Shown here: positions 25,303 through 34,359 of the stretch, one piece after another
Position numbering within the stretch: position 1 is the first letter of the stretch
Layout of the letters: the number at the start of each line of letters is the position of its first letter
Assembly: GCA_947496705.1 (NCBI GenBank)
Contig: CANMDW010000016.1
Coordinates: forward strand, 51,929-115,928
Origin: an uncultured Aquimarina sp.
GTDB lineage: Bacteria; Bacteroidota; Bacteroidia; Flavobacteriales; Flavobacteriaceae
Length of the DNA: 64,000 nt
Direction of reading: 5' to 3'
Program-made: the position numbers and the translations under genes
Notes under the pieces: generated by a model
What the model was told of the DNA's origin: nothing
Databases searched by the model: none
What the model saw: the letters and a program-made list of their open reading frames with translations, nothing else

Positions 25303-25638
25303 TTATGCAGCAAGTTCCCCTTTTCCTACTGCTTCTTTGCCTGTTTCAATGGATCCCCATCTTGAATTTGTATTAAACTTAATGAATACAGGGCTTTTGG
25401 TTCTAAGGGTATCCAGGATCGATTGCAATTCGGTTTCGTGAAAATACATGTTCAGCGTTTGGTTATAACGTTGTATGTTTTGTGGTAATGGTTTATCATC
25501 CCTAACAATCCCTAAGTACCCAAGATAATTTTGGTTTTCTCCGTAGAGATACACAAACCCCATTTGATACCCTCCTCCACCAGCATAGTTACTAACGATT
25601 TGTAGACTAAAGCTTTCTATTTTGTGTGAAACAATCAT
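25303..25638 (-). CDS. Small hypothetical protein
   Basis: A 111-residue cytoplasmic-looking protein if started at the ATG at 25638 (MIVSHKIESF); the longer frame to 25731 runs through AT-rich promoter-like DNA. It contains a Gly-rich turn (NYAGGGGYQMGFVYLYG) and no signal peptide or membrane helix. I do not recognise the family. The gene stands alone. Confidence 0.6.
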   Translation of the reverse strand: MIVSHKIESFSLQIVSNYAGGGGYQMGFVYLYGENQNYLGYLGIVRDDKPLPQNIQRYNQTLNMYFHETELQSILDTLRTKSPVFIKFNTNSRWGSIETGKEAVGKGELAA

Positions 25639-25813
25639 AGTATTACTATTTTTAAAGTGTGAGCTTGATTTGTTTAATTTTGTTTCTTCAAAAGTAGGGT
25701 ACATTATAATACTATAAAAGAGGGAAAACACGCAATTTTGTCTGGGGGTATTTCCCCTCTGGGGAAATAATTTGTAATTTTAAGATGCTGCAAAATGGAT
25801 TTAATATATACCA

Positions 25814-26281
25814 ATGAACGATGCACTTTTATACAGGATTAAAAATCAATACAATCAGGTTGATGAGTTATTAAGAGGATTGTCAGAAGAACTTATACAC
25901 CAAAGGCATAACCCAGAAAAATGGTCGATAAAAGAAAATTTGGCCCATTTGGGAAGGTATCAGGAAATATACAATAAAAGAATAAATACCATACTTAAAG
26001 AGGAAATACCGGTTTTTGATAGATATAAAGCCGAAAGTGATGTTTTGTTCGAATCATGGATCGCATTAACTATGGAAGAAATCGTGAGTCAGACTAAAAA
26101 AGAACGGAAATTAATATTCGAAAGATTATCTCACACCAATCAAACAGAGAAACATAAATCAGGAATACATCCCAGACTTGGGAATATGAATATTAGTGAA
26201 TGGACTGAATTCTTCCTCTTGCACGAGGCGCATCATTTTTATACCATATTTTGGCTTGTCAAAGAATATAGTGGTCGATAG
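25814..26281 (+). CDS. DinB-family putative metal-dependent hydrolase/transferase
   Basis: A 155-residue four-helix DinB/YfiT-like protein. The expected three metal-binding histidines are in ENLAHLGRYQ and HEAHHFYTIFW, and the WSIKENLAH pattern is characteristic of the DinB_2 subgroup. Members include bacillithiol-dependent transferases and stress-induced proteins; the reaction is unknown here. It lies just upstream of an NAD(P)-binding protein on the same strand but about 90 bases apart. Confidence 0.82.
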   Translation: MNDALLYRIKNQYNQVDELLRGLSEELIHQRHNPEKWSIKENLAHLGRYQEIYNKRINTILKEEIPVFDRYKAESDVLFESWIALTMEEIVSQTKKERKLIFERLSHTNQTEKHKSGIHPRLGNMNISEWTEFFLLHEAHHFYTIFWLVKEYSGR

Positions 26282-26372
26282 CTTTCTATATAGGCTACAA
26301 TTCATCTCAAGGATATAACAGTTCGGCTACCTAAAACTAAATAAGATTATGAAACCAATAGGAAAACTATTT

Positions 26373-27005
26373 ATGAAACTGCTAATTATAGGAGGAACTG
26401 GTGGTACAGGAAAAGAACTGATCAAACAAGCTTTGGAGGGAGATCATAGAGTTACAGCCTTGGTACGTGATCCTAATAAAATAAAAATAAAACATTCTAA
26501 TCTTATTGTTTTAAAGGGTAATGTCCTGGATATTGAGAGTTTGGAAAAAGCTGCTGTAGGTCAAGAAGCTGTGTTGTCTGCTCTTGGACATAAACGTTTT
26601 TTTATCAAAACCACTATCCTTTCTGAAGGCACCAAGAATATTATAAGCACCATGAAAAAATACGATGTTAAACGATTTATATGCATTACATCTCTTGGTA
26701 TTAATGATAGTAGGTTCAAGCTTGGGCTGTACTACACATTGTTTGTTATTCCTGTGATTTTATTCTTCTATTTTTTGGATAAATCTAAACAAGAAAAACT
26801 AATTATAGAAAGTGGATTGGATTGGACTATTGTAAGGCCGGGACAGCTTTTTAATGGTAAAAAACGAGCAAAATATAAACATGGTCCTGCGGTTGGAAAT
26901 TATGTTTTAACAAAAACGATTTCCAGAGCTGATGTTGCACATTTTATGTTGAATCAATTAACCGATAAAGGATATTTATACAAAACACCTGGCATTGCAT
27001 ATTAA
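26373..27005 (+). CDS. NAD(P)-binding atypical short-chain dehydrogenase (NmrA/SDR-a5 type)
   Basis: A 210-residue Rossmann protein with the dinucleotide motif GGTGGTGKEL at the extreme N-terminus, then TALVRDPNKI and VLSALGHKR, as in NAD(P)H-binding PF13460 proteins of the flavin-reductase/NmrA type. I prefer the ATG at 26373, preceded by AGGAAA, because it places the glycine motif at residue 7; an in-frame ATG at 26349 would add eight residues. Substrate unknown. Confidence 0.82.
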   Translation: MKLLIIGGTGGTGKELIKQALEGDHRVTALVRDPNKIKIKHSNLIVLKGNVLDIESLEKAAVGQEAVLSALGHKRFFIKTTILSEGTKNIISTMKKYDVKRFICITSLGINDSRFKLGLYYTLFVIPVILFFYFLDKSKQEKLIIESGLDWTIVRPGQLFNGKKRAKYKHGPAVGNYVLTKTISRADVAHFMLNQLTDKGYLYKTPGIAY

Positions 27006-27021
27006 AACTAAAGGAATCTCA

Positions 27022-27786
27022 TCAAAAAGTTTTAGAAAAATAAAATCCTAATCCGTTATCATTATATTGAGGTGCAAATGCTATTCCGTCTAATTTTTTA
27101 AAAGGATTCCACTGTATTAAATGCTCAAAATGATATACAAGCCTAACTGATAATATACCAATGCCTGCTCCGACCAAAACATCAGAAAGATAATGTGCAT
27201 TATTTATCATTCTCAGACCTCCGGTAGCAATTGCAAAAACATACCCGCTATACGCCAGCATAGGATGTGTGTTTTTGAATTCTTCATATAATACAGTAGC
27301 GGTAGTAAAGGCGGTAGTAGTATGACCAGACGGAAATGAATTTGCATGGGTAGAATTGCCAGGTCTGTATTTATGCACTTCTTTTTTTAATAAGGCCGTC
27401 GCCCCATTGCTTATGATAGAGGAGATGATTAGATTTTTGGTTTGATCAAACCAATGATTTTTTGATTCAGCTCCAAGAATATCTGCAGCATACAATTCTA
27501 CTACAGGGGCATACCGCGTATAATCGTCTAAATTGAGGTAAAAATCATCACCCACAGCATTTCTTATATCTTTTTGAAGCGATTTTTCAAAAACACTGGT
27601 GGATAATAGAAACCCTGAAGTGATTAATGCAACTGGTACAATCCTCTTGGTAAATAAACTTTTTTTGGATTTAAATTCGGTTCTCTTGGATTTGGTAAAC
27701 TGTATATCTGTAGTTGGGTTTTCTGTAAATTGAGCATTTACAGCATTGATACAACATATCAATGCCAGGCATAGCATAGTTCTCAT
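27022..27786 (-). CDS. PAP2-family membrane phosphatase
   Basis: A 254-residue membrane protein with a signal peptide and the three phosphatidic-acid phosphatase motifs: KKEVHKYRP, SFPSGHTT and a third motif RMINNAHYLSDVLVG with catalytic His and Asp. Such enzymes dephosphorylate lipid phosphates, including undecaprenyl pyrophosphate and lipid A, at the periplasmic face. The gene is convergent with the SDR gene (16 bases apart). Confidence 0.9.
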   Translation of the reverse strand: MRTMLCLALICCINAVNAQFTENPTTDIQFTKSKRTEFKSKKSLFTKRIVPVALITSGFLLSTSVFEKSLQKDIRNAVGDDFYLNLDDYTRYAPVVELYAADILGAESKNHWFDQTKNLIISSIISNGATALLKKEVHKYRPGNSTHANSFPSGHTTTAFTTATVLYEEFKNTHPMLAYSGYVFAIATGGLRMINNAHYLSDVLVGAGIGILSVRLVYHFEHLIQWNPFKKLDGIAFAPQYNDNGLGFYFSKTF

Positions 27787-28093
27787 AGCAATTATTTTGG
27801 GGTTACTCAGTAGTTTTGGGGCTACTTTTTACGAAATATAAAATAATAATATTAAAATAATGTTAAAACACAAAAGAATTTTAACTAATTGTCAATAAAT
27901 ATTGCTAAAAAAAGAATTTTACAAGTGATAAAATGCGAAATCTATAGTTTTTTGCCTGGGTACGCTTTTGGATTTTTAAAATATTAGTAAATACGCTCAG
28001 CTTGTTTTTAGGTATGGTCTGGAAACGGGTTTCTCTGGATATTCTTGTTGCAAAATAAAGTAGTATATCGCAGGTATTGCTTAAAAAAAGACG
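27787..28093. other. Intergenic region between PAP2 and guaB
   Basis: AT-rich divergent promoter region with no credible gene. A 67-codon minus frame at 27905-28108 runs through the guaB promoter and lacks coding character. Confidence 0.4.
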
Positions 28094-28124
28094 TACATTT
28101 GCACGCAATTAAATTTTAATTGCG
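28094..28124 (+). promoter_or_regulatory. guaB -7 box and palindrome abutting the start codon
   Basis: TACATTTG at 28094-28101 fits the Bacteroidota -7 consensus TAnnTTTG; a correctly spaced -33 TTTG was not found. Immediately after it, a 21-bp perfect palindrome (28104-28124, half-site CGCAATTAAA) ends at the base before the ATG. It would overlap the transcription start and ribosome-binding region, so it could be an operator or a leader hairpin. Confidence 0.5.
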
Positions 28125-29600
28125 ATGACAGCACACGAATCCAAAATCGTTGGAGAAGGTCTAACCTATGACGATGTTCTTTTAGTCCCTGCATTTTCTG
28201 AAGTGCTACCCCGAGAGGTGAGTATCAGGACTAAGTTTACAAAAAATATTATTCTTAATGTCCCTATTGTTTCTGCTGCGATGGATACCGTTACCGAAAG
28301 TCGTATGGCTATTGCAATGGCACAAGAGGGAGGTATAGGTGTATTGCATAAAAACATGACGATCGAAGAGCAAGCCATTAAAGTGCGCAAAGTAAAACGT
28401 GCAGAAAGTGGCATGATCATAGACCCGGTAACACTACCTATAGATGCCAAAGTAATCGATGCCAAAAATAACATGCGCGAGCATAGCATTGGTGGGATCC
28501 CTATTGTGGATGATGAGTATAAATTGATCGGCATAGTCACCAACCGGGATCTTCGCTTTGAGAAGAATGATCAAAGGCCTATATCTGAAGTAATGACCAG
28601 CGAAAACCTGGTAACGGTAGGAGAAGGTACATCGTTACAGCAAGCAGAAGTAATTTTACAGGATAATAAGATCGAAAAATTGCCTGTGGTCGATAAAGAG
28701 AACACGTTGGTAGGGTTAATTACTTTTAGAGATATCACCAAGCTTACCTTAAAGCCGATGGCAAATAAAGACAAGTTAGGACGCCTGCGCGTAGCAGCAG
28801 CTATTGGAGTCACGGGAGATGCCGTAGACCGAGCCGAAGCTCTCGTTAATGCCGGTGTAGATGCTATAGTTATTGATACTGCTCATGGGCATACCAAAGG
28901 AGTGGTCACCGTGTTAAAAGAGGTGAAAGCAAAATTTCCCCGATTGGAAGTAGTGGTAGGCAATATCGCAACAGGCGAAGCTGCAAAATATTTGGTCGAA
29001 GCAGGAGCTGATGCTGTAAAAGTAGGAATCGGTCCCGGGTCTATCTGTACAACTCGAGTGGTGGCAGGTGTAGGATTTCCTCAGTTTTCTGCAGTATTAG
29101 AAGTTGCTAACGCAATTAAAGGATCGGGAGTACCTGTAATTGCCGATGGTGGAATTCGATATACCGGAGATATCCCCAAAGCCATTGCTGCTGGTGCAGA
29201 TTGCGTGATGTTGGGCTCACTTTTGGCAGGTACCAAAGAATCTCCCGGCGAAACTGTGATATACGAAGGAAGAAAGTATAAAACCTATCGAGGTATGGGG
29301 TCTGTAGAGGCAATGAAAAAAGGTTCTAAAGATCGCTATTTTCAGGATGTCGAAGATGATATCAAAAAATTAGTGCCAGAAGGGATTGTAGGCCGGGTAG
29401 CCTATAAAGGAGATCTGTTAGAAAGCATACACCAGTTTATTGGAGGATTACGGGCAGGTATGGGATATTGTGGAGCAAAAGATATTGAAACATTACAGGA
29501 TAATGGTCGTTTTGTAAGACTTACAGCTAGTGGAATTCATGAGAGCCACCCGCATAATGTGACCATTACCAAAGAAGCTCCTAATTATAGTAGACGATAA
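28125..29600 (+). CDS. guaB: IMP dehydrogenase
   Basis: A 491-residue enzyme that oxidises IMP to XMP with NAD, the first committed step of GMP synthesis. The barrel carries the catalytic loop GPGSICTTR with the active-site Cys near residue 306, the ADGGIRYTGDI and GSLLAGTKESPGE phosphate-binding segments and the GYCGAKDIETLQ C-terminal motif. Two CBS domains are inserted at about 95-210. Length is standard. It is monocistronic, with its own leader palindrome and a strong palindromic terminator. Confidence 0.98.
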   Translation: MTAHESKIVGEGLTYDDVLLVPAFSEVLPREVSIRTKFTKNIILNVPIVSAAMDTVTESRMAIAMAQEGGIGVLHKNMTIEEQAIKVRKVKRAESGMIIDPVTLPIDAKVIDAKNNMREHSIGGIPIVDDEYKLIGIVTNRDLRFEKNDQRPISEVMTSENLVTVGEGTSLQQAEVILQDNKIEKLPVVDKENTLVGLITFRDITKLTLKPMANKDKLGRLRVAAAIGVTGDAVDRAEALVNAGVDAIVIDTAHGHTKGVVTVLKEVKAKFPRLEVVVGNIATGEAAKYLVEAGADAVKVGIGPGSICTTRVVAGVGFPQFSAVLEVANAIKGSGVPVIADGGIRYTGDIPKAIAAGADCVMLGSLLAGTKESPGETVIYEGRKYKTYRGMGSVEAMKKGSKDRYFQDVEDDIKKLVPEGIVGRVAYKGDLLESIHQFIGGLRAGMGYCGAKDIETLQDNGRFVRLTASGIHESHPHNVTITKEAPNYSRR

Positions 29601-29610
29601 ATAAAAAAGG

Positions 29611-29650
29611 CAAATAAAAAACCGCATCGATCGATGCGGTTTTTTATTTG
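29611..29650. terminator. 40-bp perfectly palindromic bidirectional terminator
   Basis: The two 20-bp arms (29611-29630 and 29631-29650) are exact reverse complements: a GC-rich core ACCGCATCGA/TCGATGCGGT flanked by A- and T-runs. It serves both guaB and the convergent OmpH gene. Confidence 0.9.
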
Positions 29651-29664
29651 TACAGTGTACACTT

Positions 29665-30183
29665 TTACTTTTTGGTTTCTTCTACCTTAATGCCTAGCTT
29701 ATCTAAAACAGCTTTGGTAACATCATAGTTTGGATCAATGAAAGCCAAACCGCTAGAGGTGATAGTGAATACTTGCGTATATTTTTCAGCTTTGGCAACT
29801 TCTTCCAGTGCTGTACCAATTTTTTGATATAACGGTTGTAATAACCTATTTTGCTCTATTTGTACCAATTGAGTACCATTTTGGCGAAATTTTGCTATAT
29901 CATTTTCTAACGCAATGATTTCTTCTTGTTTTGTCTTTTTCATAGGTTCTGTAAATGTAGCGACCTGTTCCTGGTAGGCTTTTACCTTGGCTTGATAGTC
30001 ATCTACTTTTACCTTTAATTCTGCTTCAAGTTTGGTGTTGTATGCTTTTAGATCTTCTTCAACCTTAACAAGTTCTGGCATTTTAGAAAGAATAAACTCT
30101 GTGTCAATCGTTCCCGTTTTGGTTTGAGCACTTACATGAAAACTTGTAATCAAAACTAAAACTAATACTATTATTTTTTTCAT
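29665..30183 (-). CDS. OmpH/Skp-family periplasmic chaperone
   Basis: A 172-residue periplasmic protein with a signal peptide (ending SFHVSAQ), a short N-terminal strand TGTIDTEFILSKMPE, a long charged coiled coil (about 35-125) and a C-terminal strand region (VFTITSSGLAFIDPNYDVTKAVLDKLGI). This is the Skp layout, a trimeric holdase for outer-membrane proteins. In other Bacteroidota it usually follows bamA; here it is alone next to guaB. Confidence 0.9.
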   Translation of the reverse strand: MKKIIVLVLVLITSFHVSAQTKTGTIDTEFILSKMPELVKVEEDLKAYNTKLEAELKVKVDDYQAKVKAYQEQVATFTEPMKKTKQEEIIALENDIAKFRQNGTQLVQIEQNRLLQPLYQKIGTALEEVAKAEKYTQVFTITSSGLAFIDPNYDVTKAVLDKLGIKVEETKK

Positions 30184-30273
30184 CTGTATTTTTTGTTAAC
30201 TGTTTTTTAAATTTTTGCAAATATATTAAGGTCATAAACAATATCAGTGCCAATATTTATCTTTTTAAAAAAT

Positions 30274-30513
30274 TTATTCTTCATAAAGTTGACCACGATG
30301 CGGTTTTAGAGCATCACGTACAGGTTTCATTTCTGAGTTGGCAACGACCATGTATGCTATACTATGCATATTGTTTATGTCCAGATGACCGGTAATATTG
30401 AATGCTAATTTTTCTGAAATGATATATTCTTTGAGATGAATTTCATGGTGCCGTGCAGTATTACTGGCATTGGGACCTCTAAAATCCCAAATCAATTTAA
30501 GCTTTTTTTTCAT
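30274..30513 (-). CDS. Small conserved hypothetical protein
   Basis: A 79-residue soluble protein. The pattern WDFRGPNASNTARHHEIHLKEY followed by a hydrophobic strand and HRGQLYEE looks like a compact conserved Bacteroidota protein of unknown function; His residues are clustered (ARHHEIH). Its start overlaps the end of the GNAT gene by 17 bases, so it is the last gene of a three-gene minus-strand operon. Confidence 0.72.
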   Translation of the reverse strand: MKKKLKLIWDFRGPNASNTARHHEIHLKEYIISEKLAFNITGHLDINNMHSIAYMVVANSEMKPVRDALKPHRGQLYEE

Positions 30514-30937
30514 TCACTTTCAGGTTGTATAGTATGCTGTTTTTTTGCTTAAATCCTAGTTTTGTATATAAACCAATGGCGGCTTGTTTTTCATCTTCTG
30601 TAAATAGATAGACCTCGTCAAGTTCTTTTTCTTTTGCCTGGTCAATAAGTTTTGCAATCAATTTTTTCCCTATTCCTAGACCCCTATGATTTGCATCTAC
30701 CACAACATCCTCTATCCAGCCTTTATGGCCTGAAATAACTTTATAAATGCACATTGAGGCAATACCTATCACTTTTTCTTTTGATATAAAACAAGCAAAA
30801 ATAATTGGATTGGCGGGATCAGATAGTAAATCTTTAATAGAGATCTGTGTTTTATTAGGACTTAGTTGCCCAAATAAGGCCTGGATCTCTGAAGTTTTTA
30901 CTAAATCCGGAGATCTATCGTTCAAAATTTTAATCAT
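30497..30937 (-). CDS. GNAT-family N-acetyltransferase
   Basis: A 146-residue acetyltransferase. The acetyl-CoA binding motif A is VDANHRGLGIGKKLIAKL (R-x-x-G-x-G/A), followed by VYLFTEDEKQAAIGLYTKLGF, the usual motif B. I chose the ATG at 30937 because it leaves an eight-base overlap with the upstream gene; the longer frame from 30964 adds a basic leader that is not needed. Substrate unknown. Confidence 0.85.
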   Translation of the reverse strand: MIKILNDRSPDLVKTSEIQALFGQLSPNKTQISIKDLLSDPANPIIFACFISKEKVIGIASMCIYKVISGHKGWIEDVVVDANHRGLGIGKKLIAKLIDQAKEKELDEVYLFTEDEKQAAIGLYTKLGFKQKNSILYNLKVNEKKA

Positions 30938-31382
30938 CAAGCACACTTTTTCCTTTTTCGGCAAAGGCTTTAAAATCCTCCATATAGTTACAAGATTGTT
31001 TCTTGAAAGCTCCCGGCATCAAAAAACCCATAAATTTCATAAAACCGCTAAACCTAAATTCGTTTTTAGAGATCCATTTTGTATTTCCATTCGGAAGTTC
31101 TTCAAAATAATTTTCCTGAATATTGTATACGTTTCTGGCATCAAAAGTAAGGTGAAAAGCTTCAGGAGGATCCAGAAAAGTTATAGTTTCAATCATTTCA
31201 ATTTCACGCTTTCCCATTTTATAGGTAAGCTTAGAAGTAGCACCGGTTTTTCCTTTTTCCCCACTTAGGTGTTCCATACTCACAAAACCTTTTTGCCAGT
31301 GTTTTATATTATCTTCATTATCAAACTTTTCGATTACCAGGTTTCTGGGTAATGCTATTTCAATATTTACTGTATATTTCAT
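30930..31382 (-). CDS. SRPBCC-family (START-like) protein
   Basis: A 150-residue protein of the polyketide-cyclase/START fold: N-terminal strand MKYTVNIEIALPRNLVIEKF, a helix with W (NIKHWQKGF), several amphipathic strands and a C-terminal long helix (KKQSCNYMEDFKAFAEKG). Such proteins bind small hydrophobic ligands. It is the first gene of the operon with GNAT and the small hypothetical gene. Confidence 0.8.
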   Translation of the reverse strand: MKYTVNIEIALPRNLVIEKFDNEDNIKHWQKGFVSMEHLSGEKGKTGATSKLTYKMGKREIEMIETITFLDPPEAFHLTFDARNVYNIQENYFEELPNGNTKWISKNEFRFSGFMKFMGFLMPGAFKKQSCNYMEDFKAFAEKGKSVLDD

Positions 31383-31494
31383 TGCTATATTTTTTAATTT
31401 GTTTTTGGTTATAAAGTGGGCAACAATATACGCAGATCATAAAAATTTTAAAAGTAAATACTATATGATACATTCGGTTCGTTACAAAAGGAGC

Positions 31495-31524
31495 TTGTAA
31501 AACATCTTAATATTACTATTTTTG
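31495..31524 (+). promoter_or_regulatory. Bacteroidota-type promoter of the PPIase operon
   Basis: TTG at 31495-31497 (as CTTG), a 19-base spacer, then TATTTTTG at 31517-31524 matching TAnnTTTG. Transcription would start about 25 bases before the chosen ATG at 31555. Confidence 0.65.
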
Positions 31525-31554
31525 TCCGATTTACGGATTTATCATAAAAGAACT

Positions 31555-33510
31555 ATGCGCAAAAAGTCATTGATATTTTTTTTAGGGGTTATTTTCTATA
31601 CGCTGGCAAGTGCTCAGCAGCAAGAGGAAGTATTACTTACTATTGATCAATCTTCTGTATATATTTCAGAATTTAAGAAAGTGTATCTTAAGAATATTGA
31701 TTTGGTGAAAGATGATACTCAGAAGAATATTGATGAATATCTTGATTTATTCATTAATTATAAATTAAAACTGAAAGAAGCAAAATCCCTGGGATTAGAT
31801 AAAAAGGGCACATATCTGAAAGAATTAGAAGGATACAAAAAACAATTGGCCAAGGGATATCTTACCGATACAAAAACTTCTGAAGCTTTGATAAGAGAAG
31901 CTTATGAACGCTCTTTGGAGAGGATACATGCCAGTCATATTCTAATTGCTGTACAACCCAATTCATCTGCACAAGATACTGTTGTAGCGTATCAAAAAAT
32001 TCTTGAAGCAAGAAATAAAATCCTTGGCGGAACGCCTTTTGAAACCGTAGCCAAGGCATATAGTCAGGATCCTTCTGTAGTAAAAAATAACGGTGATCTG
32101 GGTTGGTTTTCTGTATTTAGGATGGTATATCCTTTTGAAGATGCAGCATACAAAACTAACATTGGGGAGGTGTCAAAACCTTTCAGAACTCAGTTTGGGT
32201 ATCACATTGTGAAAGTTAACAATAGAGAAAAAAAACTAGGAGAAGTCACTGTAGCACATATTATGATCGCTATCAATACTAGCCGAACTGCCGAAAAGGC
32301 TGAAGAAAGAATAAAAGAGATCGAGCAACAACTTAAACAAGGAGTTTCTTTTGCTTCATTGGCAAAACAATATAGTGAAGACCCGAGTACAGCGGTAGAT
32401 GGAGGGAAGATCAGAAGATTTGGTCAGGGAGCACTGAATTCTGAAAAGTTTGAAAAAACTGCTTTTAGTCTTCAGGAAAAGGGAGAAGTCTCATCACCTA
32501 TTCAGACAAAATATGGTTGGCATATTATTAAATTGATAGATAAACATCCACTGTTAACTTTTGAAGAGCAAAAAAATAAATTAACAAACCGAGTAGAGAA
32601 GGACAGTAGGTCAAAGCTGGTGACTACATCATTCATAAACTCATTAAAGGAGAAATATGCGGTTACCAAAAATGAGAAGGCTATAGCATATTTTACAAAA
32701 ACAATTCCGGATTCGATTTTTAATAAAGGTTGGGATTTTTCTAAAGAAAAGGAGTTGGAGAAAGAATTATTTAGTATTAAAAAAGAGACATATACCTATA
32801 AACACTTTGCAGCATTTTTAAACGATAAGATTTTAAGAGGACAAAACCATACTGATATTGCAACATTGGTTGAAGGTATGTACAGCCAGTTTGAATCGGC
32901 TACTTTACTTCAATATTATGAGAAACACCTTGAAGAAGACAATGCTGATTTTGCCGATGTAGTGAGAGAGTATCGCGACGGACTTTTACTTTTTGATCTC
33001 ATGGAGTCTAAAATATGGAATGCATCTAAGACCGATTCTATAGGGCTTCAGCAGTTTTATGAGGTGCGAAAAGCCAGGTATGCCCAAAATGAAAGTTATC
33101 GCGTTATCAAAGTTTCATCTGCAAAGCGAGATGCAATTGATAAGGTTAAAGAGTTGCTTAAAAGCCAAATACCTATTGAAGAGATAAAAAAAGAAGTGAA
33201 TGGCAACAATAGTGCTTCAGTGATTTTTTCTGAAGAGGAATTGATAAAAGGAGAAGATAAACTACCAAAAGGTTTTTCTGCTGAAATAGGTAAAACTATC
33301 ATTGTTGAAGAAGAAAATTTTATCACTTTGATTATGATTAAAGAAATCTTACCTTCCAGAATCAAAAAATTTGAAGAAACCAAAGGAGAAGTTATTAATG
33401 ATTTTCAGGAAAGTATAGAAAGCAAGTGGCTTGATGAGCTAAGAGCAAAGTATACGGTAAAGGTGAACAAAAAGGCTTTAAAAAAGATTAAGAAGGAATT
33501 ATCTATATAA
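31555..33510 (+). CDS. Periplasmic peptidyl-prolyl isomerase with two parvulin domains
   Basis: A 651-residue exported protein. The ATG at 31555 gives a signal peptide (MRKKSLIFFLGVIFYTLASA); the TTG at 31522 lies inside the promoter -7 box. After a SurA-like helical N-terminus, two parvulin (PpiC) domains lie at about 115-215 and 225-325, each with HILIA/HIMIA, YSQDPS/YSEDPS, GDLGWF/GGKIRRFG and FGYHIV/YGWHII motifs. A helical C-terminal region of about 320 residues follows. It is predicted to assist outer-membrane or surface protein folding. First gene of a four-gene operon ending in moxR. Confidence 0.9.
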   Translation: MRKKSLIFFLGVIFYTLASAQQQEEVLLTIDQSSVYISEFKKVYLKNIDLVKDDTQKNIDEYLDLFINYKLKLKEAKSLGLDKKGTYLKELEGYKKQLAKGYLTDTKTSEALIREAYERSLERIHASHILIAVQPNSSAQDTVVAYQKILEARNKILGGTPFETVAKAYSQDPSVVKNNGDLGWFSVFRMVYPFEDAAYKTNIGEVSKPFRTQFGYHIVKVNNREKKLGEVTVAHIMIAINTSRTAEKAEERIKEIEQQLKQGVSFASLAKQYSEDPSTAVDGGKIRRFGQGALNSEKFEKTAFSLQEKGEVSSPIQTKYGWHIIKLIDKHPLLTFEEQKNKLTNRVEKDSRSKLVTTSFINSLKEKYAVTKNEKAIAYFTKTIPDSIFNKGWDFSKEKELEKELFSIKKETYTYKHFAAFLNDKILRGQNHTDIATLVEGMYSQFESATLLQYYEKHLEEDNADFADVVREYRDGLLLFDLMESKIWNASKTDSIGLQQFYEVRKARYAQNESYRVIKVSSAKRDAIDKVKELLKSQIPIEEIKKEVNGNNSASVIFSEEELIKGEDKLPKGFSAEIGKTIIVEEENFITLIMIKEILPSRIKKFEETKGEVINDFQESIESKWLDELRAKYTVKVNKKALKKIKKELSI

Positions 33511-34359
33511 ATGAAATATTATAAATTAATACTAGTATTGCCGTTCATTATTTCTTGTCAAAATTTCAAAAATCAAAGGAAGAAAGAACCCGTTGCCAGG
33601 GTTAATGATACCTATTTGTATAAAGATGATATTAAAGAGTTAGTGTCCGATCATACTTCTAAGGAAGATAGTGTTCATATTATAAAAAATTATATTAACA
33701 ACTGGGCAACTCGACAATTATTTATCGACCAGGCCAAACTCAATCTTACCGAAGAAGAACTGGGAGAATTTGATGACCTTGTAGAAAACTATCGGAGTAC
33801 CTTATTTATTAATGCATACAAGAACGCTGTTATCAACAAAGCCATCAATATGGAGATTACAGAAGAAGATGTTAAGACCTATTATGATCAAAATTTAGAA
33901 AATTTTATCCTCAATGAGGAGCTGGTAAAATTACGTTACTTACATTTGCCACCTGATTATGGAGATATTGTTGCAACACAGCAACAACTAAATCGTTTTA
34001 ATGAAGAGGATATAGATGAGTTAAATGGAAAGAAAGCAGAATATCTGGAGTATTCTCTAAATGATTCTACCTGGGTAGAATTTGATCAGGTATTGAATAA
34101 GATTCCAATTCTTAGAAAACAAGGGAGAGTAAAACTCTTAAAAAGTGGAAAATATACTCAGCTCAGAGATTCCACCGGAGTATTTATGGTAAAGATAAAA
34201 GATGTTTTGTGGCGCAATCAAAAAGCACCATTGGCATATATAAAACCAACCATAAGACAAATTATATTAAATAAAAGAAAATTAGAGCTGGTAAAAAAAA
34301 TAGAAAAAGACATTACAAGAGATGCAGTCGAGAATAAACAATTTGAAGTCTACAATTAA
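33511..34359 (+). CDS. SurA-N-like lipoprotein of the chaperone operon
   Basis: A 282-residue lipoprotein (lipobox IISC near residue 16). The helical N-terminal part (VARVNDTYLYKDDIKEL...YINNWATRQLFIDQA) resembles the chaperone core of SurA/PpiC proteins, but the parvulin catalytic domain is absent. It directly follows the two-domain PPIase without a gap and overlaps the next PPIase gene by 38 bases. It may anchor or chaperone substrates beside its catalytic neighbours. Confidence 0.75.
   Translation: MKYYKLILVLPFIISCQNFKNQRKKEPVARVNDTYLYKDDIKELVSDHTSKEDSVHIIKNYINNWATRQLFIDQAKLNLTEEELGEFDDLVENYRSTLFINAYKNAVINKAINMEITEEDVKTYYDQNLENFILNEELVKLRYLHLPPDYGDIVATQQQLNRFNEEDIDELNGKKAEYLEYSLNDSTWVEFDQVLNKIPILRKQGRVKLLKSGKYTQLRDSTGVFMVKIKDVLWRNQKAPLAYIKPTIRQIILNKRKLELVKKIEKDITRDAVENKQFEVYN

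Noticed and set aside
27905..28108. 67-codon minus frame upstream of guaB
   Set aside because: Runs through the guaB promoter and leader palindrome; composition is AT-driven.
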